Origin: Bryum argenteum
Taxonomy: Eukaryota > Streptophyta > Bryopsida > Bryales > Bryaceae
DNA length: 64,000 nt
Direction: 5' to 3'
Assembly (NCBI GenBank): GCA_037043015.1
Contig: CM073323.1
Span: forward strand, 16,385,258 to 16,449,257
In this document: in pieces, positions 10,902 through 25,496 of the stretch
How positions within the stretch are numbered: the stretch's first letter is position 1
How the letters are laid out: the number at the start of each line of letters is the position of its first letter
Made by a program: the position numbers and the translations under genes
Notes under the pieces: generated by a model
Seen by the model: only the letters and a program-made list of their open reading frames with translations
Told to the model about the DNA's origin: nothing
The model's database searches: none

Positions 10902-13900
10902 ACTGTCACCACTTTTGCGACCGTAGTGGGATGAGCTCGACCTTCATGGTCCCCAAGGCAAGCGGAAAGCTTTCGGGACCGTGACTTCCACATGCGATCT
11001 CGGTATTTATCTCCACGCTACGCTCGATCGCTACCTCTCCTTGTAATATCATTCTCCCAGTACGTTTTCTCACCAGTCTCTTCATGGAACCACAGTTATC
11101 TGGTGGCAGGTTCAGATTCAGAGGCGAAGAGTCAGGTAGTGCGAGTCATGTGATTTTATTGCAACAAGGCATCCTCGATTTACCCAAGACTTGGGGCTCG
11201 ACCCATCAACGAAACAGAGTCCAAGCCCAAGCGCACAAGTCACTCAGGTGATGCAATTATACGGTACAATGTAGAATGCGAGGTGTAATTAATAGTGAAC
11301 CCAGTTTTGTACAGTTTGATAGCAGATCCAGCATCATCATACGCAGTCTGGTGGGAAGTCTACAGATTAGATTGCTGAGAATGGCTGGTTCACATTCTTG
11401 GTAGATTTGGCTTCCCGTATGCCAGCGGCACACACAGACTATGCAGACATTTGGACATTCTTACCCTTTACTGAAGGGTATGCTTTAATCTGCTTGAATC
11501 TGTCCCTGCGAACATTCATTGTTGTTGTTCAATGCGACACATTAAGTCCACTTGTCATTCAGCTTTCAAGTTACACAAGTTGTTTATATTTCGTTTCACA
11601 AGTGGAGTTTCGGGGTTTCAAGTTTTCCGCGTTGGGGCTCCTCGGAGCCCTCACAGGTAAGTTGCCCTTCCAGACCCTCTTTGCAGGCGCAATGGAGTTA
11701 TTGGAGAATGTCGTTTCAGCACTGTGAGACTTAAGCTGGCAGGATTTCAACGGTGGAGTAAGCTAGCCTGTAGGCTAGTTACTAGTAGGTAATCATGAGA
11801 GAAGCACCTACCCAGGGCGAGTGCATTGACCTAGCTGTGAGCGGCTCCCCGTCTTCCACTAAGAGCTAAGAGCTGAGAGTGTGTGTGTCCTATGTAGCAA
11901 TATGCAGTAGTGTATGTCAGGTGTGTGTCTGAGAGCTTATGTATGCTCTGTACCTAAGGTTTGGTACAGAATTGTAACTCAACATGTTCATGGCATAATA
12001 TCCTCTGATTGCTTGAAGAAGCGTGTGCAAGTGTGTTTGTCTATAGTTGTTTGGTAAAATGGCTTGGTGCACTTGTAACACTGAAGCTATATCCAATAGG
12101 AGTTGCTCTTAAAAAGGTTTTATATGAGGTTCATTGCAAAGTTAGAATACTCCCACATCGGTTGTCGCCACCCTTTCTAAACTCATGTCATATAGAAGCT
12201 GAAAACTCGGCTCATGGACTTTCCACACTGTTATAGTTCAAATTTAAAACTTTACCCGAAAAACAGTGACATACCATCCGATAGAAGTCTCCCACACAAT
12301 CCCTTGGCACAAAGCAAAATAATATGAGCTAGAATTGATTTTAGCACACAACATTCGCCATTAGACAGCTTGGTAAATTTTTTGCATACAAACATCATTC
12401 TCTTTAGAAGCTTTTAATGAAAGTAAGATTCCCTTGTACAATTTTCTAATATACGTAGTGTGAATGGCATGTATCAAATTTGATGTCATGAAACCTTATA
12501 TATTGCAATATCATGATGTAGTAATTCAGAAAAGTCAAAGAAATTTTGTCATTATCACTTTGCTACTAATAAACGTTTTGCAATATAGAAAAACCAACTA
12601 GAAACTTGTTCATCTTCATCTCAAGAACAACCTTGTAACAAGCAATTTTATAATAAAGTATTATTGGCTCAAGTAAAACTTGTGTTGTGATGAAAACTGC
12701 TCAAGAAGTTTGTAAAAGAAAAATAGTTTGAAACTAAACCCTTTGCACTAAAATTCATGTTCTATCTTCAACACATCTTGGATTGGGTCAGATCTTTCTA
12801 AACAAGATTAAACTCTTAATAAAATTCAACTCAACGCTCGATGAAAGAAATACAACACCTCAAGTTCAATTCGATCAATCAATTTTTTGATATAAAAACA
12901 TCATTGCAAATCTAGTACTAAAAGCATTCTAGTCAAGGAACTTCTAGTTATAGAGCTAATTAGCTTCATTTTGCTTCATTTTGCAACGACTTTTATATAT
13001 AAACTCATGCAAAAGAAATTATTAATTCTAACAATTCACTTGCAATAGCAAGTGATGCGGAACCATGCTTCAAAAACCTAAAACTAAAGTTGCTTTTAAT
13101 AAGATGCATGCCATAAAATCCATAATATATATCTTGGGTGAATTCGCAATTCTCACCACAAAAAAAGACTTGATTTAGATTCAACACATTTGAAGTTTGA
13201 CTTAGAGACGTATAGGAGTTTAGAGAACATATTTTGTTTCATATCACTAAAAAATAGTTGGGTTGCCTTACTGCAAGCAGAAGGTCATTATATTATCATT
13301 GGCAAGGACTTTATCCTTGTGGTTGTCTCTACAACTATAGTGCTTCCGCGAAAAAAATCTAAGGTCAAATTTTAATTTAATCGGTTTGTTGAGACGTCCT
13401 ATAGCTTAGATTGGGTTCCACTAATTAAATCTATTGAGGTTATATAAGATACACATTGATTATATTTTCCCTACTCTAGTTTCATATTTCTTTGTCAAGG
13501 AATTGAGAAACCAAGAGACGAGTTTCTCAAAACTACAATGTATGGTAAACCCTTGGCAAACCAAATTAAAAACTTTGGAAATGAATGGGCAAGAAAAAAG
13601 TGAGAGAAGCTTGGTTTAGAAAGGGCAATATTGATTTTTGACAACGTTTAAGGAGGAAACCCAATAGTGCCCACCATTTTACACAATGAGTTTTTTTTTG
13701 CTTTCACCAAGCCAACTTCCAATATAAATCTGCATTAATATATGAAATTTTATTTTTTATTGTATACATACCCTATGCATATGGTAGTATACTCAAAGAC
13801 CTTTATTACATATTTTTTGATAAATGAAAAATTGTTGTAGAGGTAAAAAAATCATACAAATTGTACATTGTCCAAAAAATGATCGTGTAGGCCTTTTGAG

Positions 13901-14064
13901 GATACTTTCCTGTTTGTTCAATTTACATCCAAACTTCTCAAAGTAATGAACTTATAAAAACCATATAGCAACTCTAACTGCATAGCCACTCAAAAATCAC
14001 TAACAAAATACAAAAATGAGAAAGTTGCTATATTATCGTAATGAATAACTCTTGTTACTCAAAG
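10902..14064. other. intergenic region, EPL1 3' side to SINE
   Basis: It holds the 3' untranslated region of EPL1 and AT-rich sequence. Short open frames at 11398-11727 and 12009-12236 show no family resemblance and no codon bias, so I call no gene. Confidence 0.5.
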
Positions 14065-14424
14065 GCACCACAAGCCTTGGCTTGGTGGTTAGGGCTTAGG
14101 CCCGCAATGAGGAGGTTGTGGGTCCTATTCCCCATGTCGGCGTGGTGCTCACCACTATAGTCCACCCAACTATTGTGGGAGGTCCTTGGACCTTGTTGTA
14201 TGGGTACCTCAAAGCCCTTTGCAGGATACTATGTCAAGTATCTTCAAGGCACTAGTAACTAGATTAAAAACTAGCGTAGTTATAGTCTTCACCCTCGAGA
14301 GGGGAAGTAGTTTTGTTCTAATTTCCCCTTGTCCGGTGGCCATCGGGATATTAGCATTACGTACGGACACTTCATTCACGCCGGCCCCTTAGAGAAGGAC
14401 CAGAGTTTCTATCTATCTATCTAT
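14065..14424 (+). mobile_element. tRNA-derived SINE, copy 1
   Basis: The head GGCTTGGTGGTTAGGGC (about 14078-14095) resembles a tRNA/Pol III A box, and GTGGGTCCTATTCCCC (about 14117-14132) a B box. The 3' end is a run of CTAT repeats (about 14408-14424). A second copy lies on the - strand at 49672-50003, alike over the head, the middle (GGTACCTCAAAGCCCTTT in one, the same with small changes in the other) and the tail block TTCATTCACGCCGGCCCCTT. The body is not a functional tRNA. Confidence 0.75.
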
Positions 14425-15447
14425 TACTCAGATTTAATTTAAGATTTTTTGATGACAGGTTGAGGTGCCGGAATGCCGCATAAAGAAGATGTATATATTT
14501 TTTAAGGCGCAAAGTGTTTTTTTTTTTTTTTTTTTTTGACATTATGATCTTAGGCACCGCCTGTCGAATTGGTTTACATGAAACGAGTCTTTTAGTAGAG
14601 TTGTGGAAAACAATCAAATCGCAAAAGAGGTAGATGGAATTTAAGATATTGAATTTTCTTGTAATATTGGCCCCCAAATCACTGGAAATTACAAAAAATG
14701 ACCTAATAGTAGATCTAGTAGAAAAAACAAGAGGGACATTATAAAATTATTTAAGTGGGCATGACAATGTTGCAAGGGCATACTAGTATGTAATAAAACC
14801 ATAAAATTTACATAATGAATGGTGTAATTGAGAACCTTTTCAACCCAATTTCTAATGGAATACTCATAATGCTGAAAATGAGTCTTCCAACTACAAAACC
14901 AGTGCTCTCCTATGGAAATTATATAGTAGAGTGATCTAAAGTGGAGCAAGTTCTACGATGGAGCTATAGTAATTTTCACTTAGAGGAACATAATAGCTTC
15001 CCTATGTACTCAGTGCAAACATTTTAAGGTGTTACTTTAGGAAGACTTATATTTCCAATTTCAAAAATTCACAACTTACTACAAAAGAGTCCAAATATGA
15101 TGATTCCATTTGCTCTATCTTTCTACTAATTTTTCTACACACAAAAATTTATATGTAATATCATATAATTTCCTGTGCTTAAAATTGAGCTATTATTGAA
15201 CACCTTACTATATACCGAAGAATGACGAAAGAATTCACTAACCCAACTTGAGGTGATTTTCACATAGCCTGACTTCATCCATTCAGTGGACGAGGAAATG
15301 AGTTGAATGTTTCATTCATCCAAAAGCCGGGGATCTACTAGGGCAAGGAGCCGCAGTCGATGAGCCCTCTTTCAAGCTTGCCAGCCTCGCGCCGGAGCTG
15401 TGCTCGCCCCTCCGCTCTACTGATCGCTCCACGCTTAGCCAGCAATC
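14425..15447. other. intergenic region upstream of RPS4
   Basis: AT-rich, with a 21-base T run at about 14517-14537. The last 120 bases before the RPS4 start are GC-richer and are probably its promoter and leader. No clear TATA box was seen. Confidence 0.45.
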
Positions 15448-17056
<1,609 letters not shown>

Positions 17057-17798
17057 ATGGATTAGTGTAACGGACTGCTTCGTGATTCTAGTGCTCTCAT
17101 TTTGTGGCGGACGCCATGTTTTTGACCATTGGAAAGAATGTTACACTTCCGTAATTGCGCATCTTTGTCCATTCGGCTTTATTTTGTACTATGAGTTATC
17201 TTCGCTTCAAACCTGCCCCCTGATCAGTAGGGAGATTGCATACTTCTATGTACTGACATTTTCTTGAGATGGATATCCTGAAAGTTAGGCCATCATATCG
17301 CAGATATGTATCCATAAAATTAAGTGAATTGTGGAATTGAGCGCCCATCATGATCGAGGAGTTTCAATTGAAACATATTGTTCTCGTCTTAAACTTGCTG
17401 ACAACATTGGTTTATGCACCATGAACGCATTCTGTAGGGCCAGGGTTTCGCATAGCATTCACGTGGGAGGGCAAACTGTTTTCTTCCAAATCCCAACTTC
17501 AAAAATGGGATCAAGGACCCCATGTTCCAAGTTCAACAGTGACTTCCCATGTTTTAAGTTCAACAGTGACCTTCTACCCACCATTTTATTATCAAATCAC
17601 TGCATGGACTGTGAGATACATTGAGTCAAAGTTTAAGTTTTTGTAAAAACACGTCTCTTTAAAGCATATCAATCCGATTTGAGCTTCTCACCTTTAACCC
17701 TTTGAGCTTCTCACCTTTAGGGGTTAAAACTAAACCTTGAAGTTAGAGTTACCCTTATAATACTCCAACACAAAGTAAGAAGCTTCTGTACAAAAAAA
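17057..17798. other. RPS4 3' region and short duplications
   Basis: After the RPS4 3' UTR there are small local duplications: AGTTCAACAGTGAC twice near 17530-17570, and GAGCTTCTCACCTTTA twice at about 17680-17717. The second pair is enclosed by TTAACCC (17694) and GGGGTTAA (17720-17727). No gene seen. Confidence 0.5.
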
Positions 17799-18016
17799 GG
17801 GGCAATGGTTCGTAGCAGCTACCAAGGAGGCACCCTACAATCCATGGAGACCTCCCAAGGCCGTTTTTGATAATTTTGAATTCAAATTTGAGGTCTGCGA
17901 CCCCAAATTACCCAAGGAAGCCTATTCCTTGGCATTTAATGTCTATACATCAAAAAATTAGGGGGCTCATTACCCCTCCTCCATCCTCCTTGGTAGCTGC
18001 TACGAACGCTTACCCC
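17799..18016. mobile_element. MITE with about 32-bp terminal inverted repeats
   Basis: The left end GGGGCAATGGTTCGTAGCAG continues with CTACCAAGGAGG. The right end is its inverse, CCTCCTTGGTAGCTGCTACG followed by AACGCTTACCCC, with about 28 of 32 positions matching. It is 218 bp long, non-coding and flanked by A7 on each side, so a target duplication cannot be measured. The superfamily is not clear. Confidence 0.75.
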
Positions 18017-18173
18017 AAAAAAAGAGAGCATAGTAGCACAAAAGGTGGAACCTTGTTACTAATCATTTGTAAAGAGAGCATGAGATCTAAAACTACCACA
18101 GAAGTGAGCATGATTTCACTTTGGGGGCGTGTTTTAGAGCACGTCGCATTCTAATGTAAATAAGAGTAAATCA

Positions 18174-18279
18174 TACTCCCTCTGTCCCATTATGATTTTC
18201 CGGTAGGTTCTCTCAAATCTACCTCCAAAGGTAGATTTGAGAGAACCTACCAGAAAATCATAATGGGACAGAGGGAGTA
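18174..18279. mobile_element. Stowaway-like MITE, near-perfect hairpin
   Basis: TA-CTCCCTCTGTCCC at the left is mirrored by GGGACAGAGGGAG-TA at the right, and the two arms pair along almost the entire 106 bp with a loop of a few bases near 18228. CTCCCTCYGTCCC ends with a TA duplication are typical of plant Tc1/mariner-derived Stowaway elements. Confidence 0.9.
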
Positions 18280-19682
18280 TGTGACACGTTAATTACTAAA
18301 GCGACCATTAACTGGCAGCCCTTTCTGTTGCCTATTCTACGAAATCATTTTTTTCACTAAGTCCACTTACCTGGGTGCCATGAGATCCTGGCCAGGAGTA
18401 AGGTGCCTTCTTAACCCTGGAACGTCGGAGCGGCCATTTTATGTCCGATGAACAGAACATTTTCACTGTAACCTATTATTGCGGGATGAATTTCATTCAT
18501 GATTTTTGTAATTGGATTTATGAATGATAATAGCATATCATGGAATTCATTTGAGGTCATTTAAGGTATTTCCTAAGATCACATGTGGTATGAAAGTTGA
18601 AAGAATGGTTAAAAACAAGTCACCACACAGTGCATTTCTGCAACTTTTTCCTACTTTTATTAAGTCTCAAATTTAGGCAACTAAATGATCTCTTTTGAGT
18701 TCAAGCTCAATTCATAAAATGAATCTTACCAAGTCTTGTTTCTACTCCAAGTTAGAATTTCAAGAAATTCCTAATATCTAGTGATTTTCTGACACCTTAA
18801 GTTTACATGCCTATAGGGTCTCTTTCTCAATTTTCAAATATAGCATGACACGAAACCATGGATTACACCATGCTATTCTTCACTACAATGTCCCCTTATT
18901 CCAAAAATTTCAGATTTTTTGAAAGTGATTTGTATTTGATATGAATTATTTTTGGTTTTTCTTTGAAAATTCACTTGAATTTCAAATCTTCCCAAAAAAA
19001 TCTGAAATTTTTACAGCATATGAAAAGCATGTGATCACATCTACGAAAAATAAAATAAAATATTTTACTTTCAGGTAAAGTGGCGAAATGGAGGATTCAG
19101 AGTAAGACATATCAAAGTTCAGGCCACGGTTATGGGCTCCGACGTTCTAGGGTTAAAAAACACATTCTGCATGGTGAAGTACGACTTGTGTATCGTGATT
19201 TAGCGTAACATTTGGCTTAGAGTCCAGAATTTATAATGTCCTCAGTACCGTCCTCGTATGACTTTTGTCTCACCATATCAAATTCCCTCCACCATCCTCT
19301 CGTCTCTTGCTTTTCGCATGTGGAAGGCCCAAACAAGCACTTGCTGGTCAATGTAAGAGCTTCAAGGATTGTCTCCTTCGAAAAAATGTCCTTGGGTCTG
19401 TAGGGCATCAAAGAATATCTGAAGGCCCTGCTAGGTGACACGAACCATTACAAAAAGGAAACCGACGGAGATTGTATCCATCCAACGAACCTTGAAAGAT
19501 CGTCTACACGGAGGACGAAAAACGGCGACGGACGCCGAAGCTGGCAGTGTCTGGGCCACCCAAGTGAGAGCCTTTTCTTTCGTGTGTGCTCCACCTTCCT
19601 TATCCTCTCGCCATTCCCCATTCCCGTTCCCGCATCAGTTTCGCCCGTGGAATTTCAGGTGCTGTGAATTGGAAGAGTAGCA
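18280..19682. other. intergenic region and RPE 5' region
   Basis: AT-rich to about 19200. The last 250 bases are GC-richer and are probably the RPE leader and promoter. The short frames here have no recognisable product. Confidence 0.45.
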
Positions 19683-21182
19683 ATGGCAGCCATGGCCACC
19701 ATGACCGGCGCAGCGATGGTCAAGCCCGTGGCCAGCTCCAGCTTCTGGGGCGACAAGGCCCGGACCACTGCTGTCAAGGCCACCACCACCAGGTCAGAAT
19801 CCGCTCATTCATTCTAGTACGATTGCATGCACCCATGTTCCATTGCTGATTTTATATCTCATGGCAGTGGTAGGGCAACCATGCCAGTCGTGGAGGCAAC
19901 CCACCGCGTCGACAGATTCTCCAAGAGTGATATCATCGTCTCCCCTTCGATCCTTTCAGCCAACTTCGCTTTCTTGGGCGATCAGGTACCTGAAATGCCC
20001 TTTTCTCTCTCACGATGCATGGCAACTTCCAGCATGCATCAAACAAATGAGATATTGTTTACGGAGAGAGCAAGCATGTTTGCGATCGTTGGAGATTGAT
20101 GGGTGGATTTTTATTGGGCAATGACAGATCAAGGCTGTGGAGGAGGCAGGGTGTGATTGGGTGCATGTGGACGTCATGGACGGTCGGTTCGTGCCGAACA
20201 TTACCATCGGGCCACTCGTCGTGGACGCCATTCGGCCCATTACCGACTTGCCTCTAGATGTTCATCTGGTAAGTGAATTTTTTTCATGCCCCTCCAAACT
20301 GTAGCGTCAATCGGTCAGATATTAATCAATGGCCTCACATTGAGCAGATGATTGTGGAGCCCGAGAATCGTGTGCCGGATTTCATCAAGGCGGGTGCTGA
20401 TATCGTCTCCGTCCATTGTGAGAATGCTTCATCAATCCACTTGCATCGAACCATCAACCAGGTAACAGCCCTTACTATTGACTTTTTTTTGGTTTCTAAC
20501 TTCGGATTGTGCCGTTTGCCTTACGCTATGAGCTTGTTTGTATAGATCAAAAGTTTGGGTGCGAAGGCAGGAGTGGTGCTCAACCCCGGAACCTCGCTTT
20601 CTCAAATCGAATACGTTCTCGATTGTAAGTACATGCAACCGAGTTTCCTCTCTCCCGATGCTGGGCATTCCTCTTTCTCTTGATGCTGATAATGAATCGA
20701 ACGGGCAGGTGTGGATCTCATCTTGATCATGTCCGTGAACCCTGGCTTCGGTGGACAAAGCTTCATCGAAACCCAAGTCAAGAAGATCGCTGATTTGAGG
20801 AAGATGTGCGCTGAGCTCGTAAGTTGACATTCTATCAATGAAGATTATTCAGGCAAACCTAAAAATATTAAGATGCATAAGGCTAAAGCGATGCACTGTT
20901 GTGATCCAGGGCGTGAACCCATGGATTGAGGTGGACGGTGGAGTCACTCCCAAGAATGCTTACAAGGTGATCGAGGCTGGAGCGAATGCGCTCGTAGCAG
21001 GATCGGCCGTTTTCGGAGCAAAGGATTACGCTGAGGGTAAGTGAAGTACTTTCGCTTTTGATTCCTTTGATTGAACTCGGCATGGATGAATCATCATTAT
21101 TGACCCTTTGTTGTTGTGGTGTGCAGCCATCAAGGGAATTAAGACTAGCAAGAGACCTCAAGAAGCAACTGTGTCTGCTTAG
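19683..21182 (+). CDS. RPE: Ribulose-phosphate 3-epimerase, chloroplast type
   Basis: Eight exons: 19683-19792, 19868-19985, 20128-20268, 20348-20461, 20546-20624, 20709-20818, 20910-21036, 21127-21182, giving 284 residues. The first 40-50 residues are rich in Ala, Ser and Thr and lack acidic residues apart from one, as in a plastid transit peptide. The mature part is the (beta/alpha)8 epimerase: [35 protein letters not shown] (metal-binding His/Asp), [63 protein letters not shown] and [14 protein letters not shown]. The two catalytic Asp residues (in HVDVMDG and EVDGGV) are present. It interconverts ribulose-5-phosphate and xylulose-5-phosphate in the Calvin cycle and pentose-phosphate pathway. 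It converges on the proteasome gene, with about 710 bp between the two stop codons. Confidence 0.96.
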
Positions 21183-21894
21183 ACGGTTTAGGTTCAGGTG
21201 CTGGCAAACGCCAGTGGTGGGATGGATAGATTTTTATGATCCAACCCTAGAGTTTTGTACCATTTTATTCCCTCCAGCCAAGAAGGTTGGCTTGTCGATG
21301 AGTTTTGTCAATAACCATGACAGATTGCTATCATGGGCAACTCTGTAATTTTTTATGTCATTCTGTAATAGAGCTGTCATGTCTCTATGAAGAGAGGTGG
21401 AGTCAGATTAAGAGCATAAGAACAAGTTCATGGAAAACTGCTGAATCATCTTTCATGCGAATATTCACATATAGTTCCACCAAGTCTCTCCATACTTCCC
21501 GATCGCAAAGGCTTCCTACGGTTATGTGCGAAATATTTACACATCAACGCGATGACTACACGGAAAAATCCATGGCAGGCAGATGAACTCTTACAGAATA
21601 TCCGGTCAAATGGCAGGTTCCATACACTTGACAGTGAAGAGATTTGACTTCTTTCAGAACGTATACATAATTAGGTGCTTGCCAAAAAGCTAGATTAGCT
21701 CATACGCGGACAACTGAGGAAAGTCTTACTTGAACTTCCAGTTTTCAATTGAATAAAAGTGAGAAAGACAAGCTATGCGAGAGAGAGGCGCAACTACTGC
21801 CATGACCCTCTATTCACAGACCTCAAAGAGGTTGGACCTTTACCGCACCACTGGCCATCGTAATGAATCACAAGGAAAGATGACTTGATGATCT

Positions 21895-23796
21895 TCATGC
21901 TTGTGCCTCTCCCATCACTGCTTCAGCTGTGGCTTCTTGGACAGGATAGTACTTGTAATGAAGCTCACCCACATCGTCACCTGCCATTTTCTTCCACCCA
22001 CCAGGACCTACATAATACACTGCGAGCCAAGAATGTCTTGAATCAGGTTCTGGAACTTCGAGAACTGGAAACTCAGGTCCCTCTTCTAAATATGATGCGT
22101 GATCCTACTGAGAGATAAGGAGAGGTGTGCTTACCACTAACAACACCACCACTAGCTCCATCACGGAAGGTAGCATGATAAATGGAACGACGAGCCAGCT
22201 CGACTGCTTCGTCAATAGACATGTCCCAATTGAATCTGAGCAATTAACAGCGCCCTTTAGAAAGTGGAGCTTCATAAGAAAAAATAAGTATCAATTTGAT
22301 AAACACAGTGCTTATTACATCGTCGTTTCTTACCCAGTGTCGAGCACACCATACGCATAAGTAGATCCGGATCCGACGGAAAAGCGGTTGCCCTTCACCC
22401 TTCCACCCTCGCTGTCCACGTAATAAAGGCCTGGGCCCTGCCATTCAGATTCACGGTATATTTAAAGATCAATATTGAATCCTTACACATGAAGGGCAAG
22501 GTTCATGCGTTCCAGCAGAAGCATGACATAGACTCTACTCGAAGAGCCAACAAACGTTTGCCAAAAAGAAGTCGAGAAAAAAAGATGTGCACTGGAGAAC
22601 TCTCAAAGTCGTAGCAGAGCTAGTGCAGACATTGTCACATCCTTAAAAGGAAAAAAAAAGGTTGAATCTCAAACCGAGGGTGTCGATTTGTTCGAAGCAA
22701 GAAACATACCGTTTCGTCCCAGCCAGCAATCATCGTGCCCATGGACAGACCCATTCCTCTATACGAGTAAAGAGTATTTGCAAGAAGCTTCGAAGCGCCA
22801 GTTACTGAAATGCGCCTCTTATTTGCTAACTCGTGCAACCGGCACTGCCAAAATCAAAAGAAGCAGCATGATTAGCATCTGAATCTCGACAATGTGATAC
22901 GACGATACTCAGAACCTGGAGAAAAAAAAAAAAAAACACAACGCAATGTAAACTTAGGTGTGGCCCATGACTTATTTTCCCGTTCACATTAATGGCAAAA
23001 TATAGTGCGAAGGTCCGCAGTAGACAACTGGAAGCAAGAAAATACCCGTGTGCCTAGATTTCGTTGCCAAAACTGGCAATCAGCAGCACCTCCAGCCATT
23101 GTACCTAACAAATAGGGATTGATTTCTAGAATCTTCTTGACCGATTGTGAAGCTGCCATAGAAACACACATACCGTTGTCAGCAACAAGTAAATAATCTA
23201 CAGCTTTGAACAAGGAAGTTCGATTGAGGGCAAGCCTCAATATAACGTAATAGCATCGCCAAACGAACGAAGCAGATTCTAGTAAGATATAACAGCAATT
23301 GCTATCGAAAGTGTTGAGCAAACAACATACAGATGTAGTTGCCCATGCTGGCACGGGAGTCAGCAGCCACAATGACGCCATGCTTGAAAACGAATGCCAA
23401 GGTAGTTGTACCCTTGGCAGGCTTTACCATCTGCACAGCTGCTTTCTGAAAGCCATCGAGCTGCATCACCGACATACACGAACATCAGTTCAAGCTTTCC
23501 GAAACAATACTATAGACCTCAAATTCAAATCGCACACACCCTCAGAAAATTTTCCAATGCTCGAAGATGATTGAGAAACCCTAAATTGAGCAAAGATGCA
23601 AGTACAAATCCACAATGTTCAGAAAAACCCTAATAACTCCAGGATTCCAATTCGGGAGCATTTAATCGACGACGATGAGGATACTTACATCAGCAACAGC
23701 AGGCAACTGGAAGCTGGGAGCGGCATAAAGGTGCGGCTCCACACAAGAAGGCAAGCTATGGAGCGTAGGTGACTCCAAGGCACTGAAATCCAACAT
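21895..23796 (-). CDS. PBE: 20S proteasome subunit beta type-5 (PBE)
   Basis: Seven exons on the - strand: 23796-23689, 23460-23331, 23152-23046, 22844-22710, 22437-22334, 22235-22135, 22019-21895, giving 269 residues, the usual length. A propeptide of about 53 residues ends at PAKG, and the mature chain starts at the catalytic Thr of [20 protein letters not shown], an Ntn-hydrolase with chymotrypsin-like activity. Further family blocks are [87 protein letters not shown] and [19 protein letters not shown]. It sits in the inner beta ring of the 26S proteasome in cytosol and nucleus. The start is the first ATG before the propeptide. Confidence 0.95.
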
Positions 23797-25496
23797 CACT
23801 GAAGACCTCGGACACGATCTGCGATAGAATCAAGCACGCTAACAAGGATGATGAGAACAGCAAACAAACGAAACCGTAACGTCTCTGGGGGCAATACAGG
23901 ACCAAATCGAGCGGGAAAAAGCTCACATAAATCGGTAGATGCATGCAATTTGTAACAAGCGAGGGAGTTAACGCGTTAGATAGTAACCTGTGAGTGATGA
24001 TCGATGATGGCGATGATCGCTCTGCTCCGGTATCGTCGCAATGGGAAACTCTTTCTTCTTCTTCTCTGACGAGAATCGCTATCGAAGGCAAACTATTGTG
24101 CCTCTATAATATCACCTTCCCTAATATCACATCCGGATTTGAAGACCAATGCATAAAAGGTAAGGGTACTTTTCCCATTTGTTTTTCCAAAGAGTTGGTT
24201 CAACCATGATAAGTGGAGGTTTTAGTCTATGGTAACTTGTACATGGATGGAGAATTTTGGTATTGAATGTTAAAATTGTATTGTTGCCAACGTAGCAACA
24301 TATTTTATTAAGAACAAGTTTCTTGATCAACTTCAAAGCTATGAATAATTTACCCCAAATTTGTGTGAAATCTAATAAGGTATAAGAGCATCTCAAGGGA
24401 CTGGCGATGATTGAATGTAGCGAGGAGCGAGGAAAGACGGTTGTTAAATTTGTTACCCTTTTAAGTACACATTCTTCCACATTATGAAAGCTTAAAAGTA
24501 CTTGAAGTCCAAAAGCTCAAAAGTATTTAGGTTTTCTAAAAGGTGAAATGTTCTATTTTCTTTCTAATAGAGACTAAATTCTCCCAAAATTCAAGTAAAT
24601 TTGAAATAAATGACGTGTTTGAATAGGAGTTGGGTGGGTAACAAGTATTAATTTGGATTTGTTTATTGTTCTCTTTTCTTCCCGAACGTTTTCTTCAGAA
24701 TGATTTCGAAGATGGTACACTCGAATTGTATTGTTCAAGCCGACTTTATCACATCTGGGAAGATAAAACAAGTGACAATCCTTTCTAGTCTTATTAGAAA
24801 AAGCAACCAAGTTTGTGGGTAAAGATACTTTCTTTCTATAAAAAACAAAAATAATCAACTTTGAATTAATTTATTACACGGATTTTTTTTTTTTGAGTAA
24901 AAGTTTGATGAAAATTGACAATTGTAATAACTGATTGATAAACACAAACTTATAGAAAAAAACAAGCGGTTCTCCGTAATTCCGGACATGTACTTACAAA
25001 AAAAAATTTGGACACCATTTGAGAATGCCCTGAAGCTACATTTTTGTTGTGTTTACTCCGAAAGCGTAGCTTTAACTAAACCCTAAACCTTGGTTCTTAT
25101 GGAAGCAACATACAACTCCATTTAAGGCACATAGGAAAGAGGGTCAAATTGTAATAGTAGATGGCCCCCTCCAAGCATGGAATAAACTTGGAGTCAATAA
25201 ATGGTGGCTAGATTATTGGAACATGAAACAATCACTCACACTCTAGTCCAAATTGATTGTATCCCCTTTGTATAAGATTCGAAACTTTGGTATTCTCTAT
25301 TCACTTTTGAGTACACAAACTAGAGTTTGCATTGAGACTTTACATTTAACTCCAGTCTCTTGAAGGTAAATTTTCACTAACTGACGCATTTCATTTTCCT
25401 CTTTAGAAAGCATTACTAAACATCAATACATCCTCATGCTCATGATGCTCGGACATCATCTCCTGAAATTTCATCTGAGTGGTCACCGACAGAACT
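23797..25496. other. intergenic region upstream of PBE
   Basis: The first 300 bases are the PBE leader and promoter. The rest is AT-rich and without a recognised gene. The frames at 24127-24480 and 24574-24858 have no family resemblance. Confidence 0.45.

Noticed and set aside
14078..14132. tRNA gene
   Set aside because: A- and B-box-like motifs are present, but there is no cloverleaf, and a second diverged copy plus a CTAT tail shows it is a SINE head.
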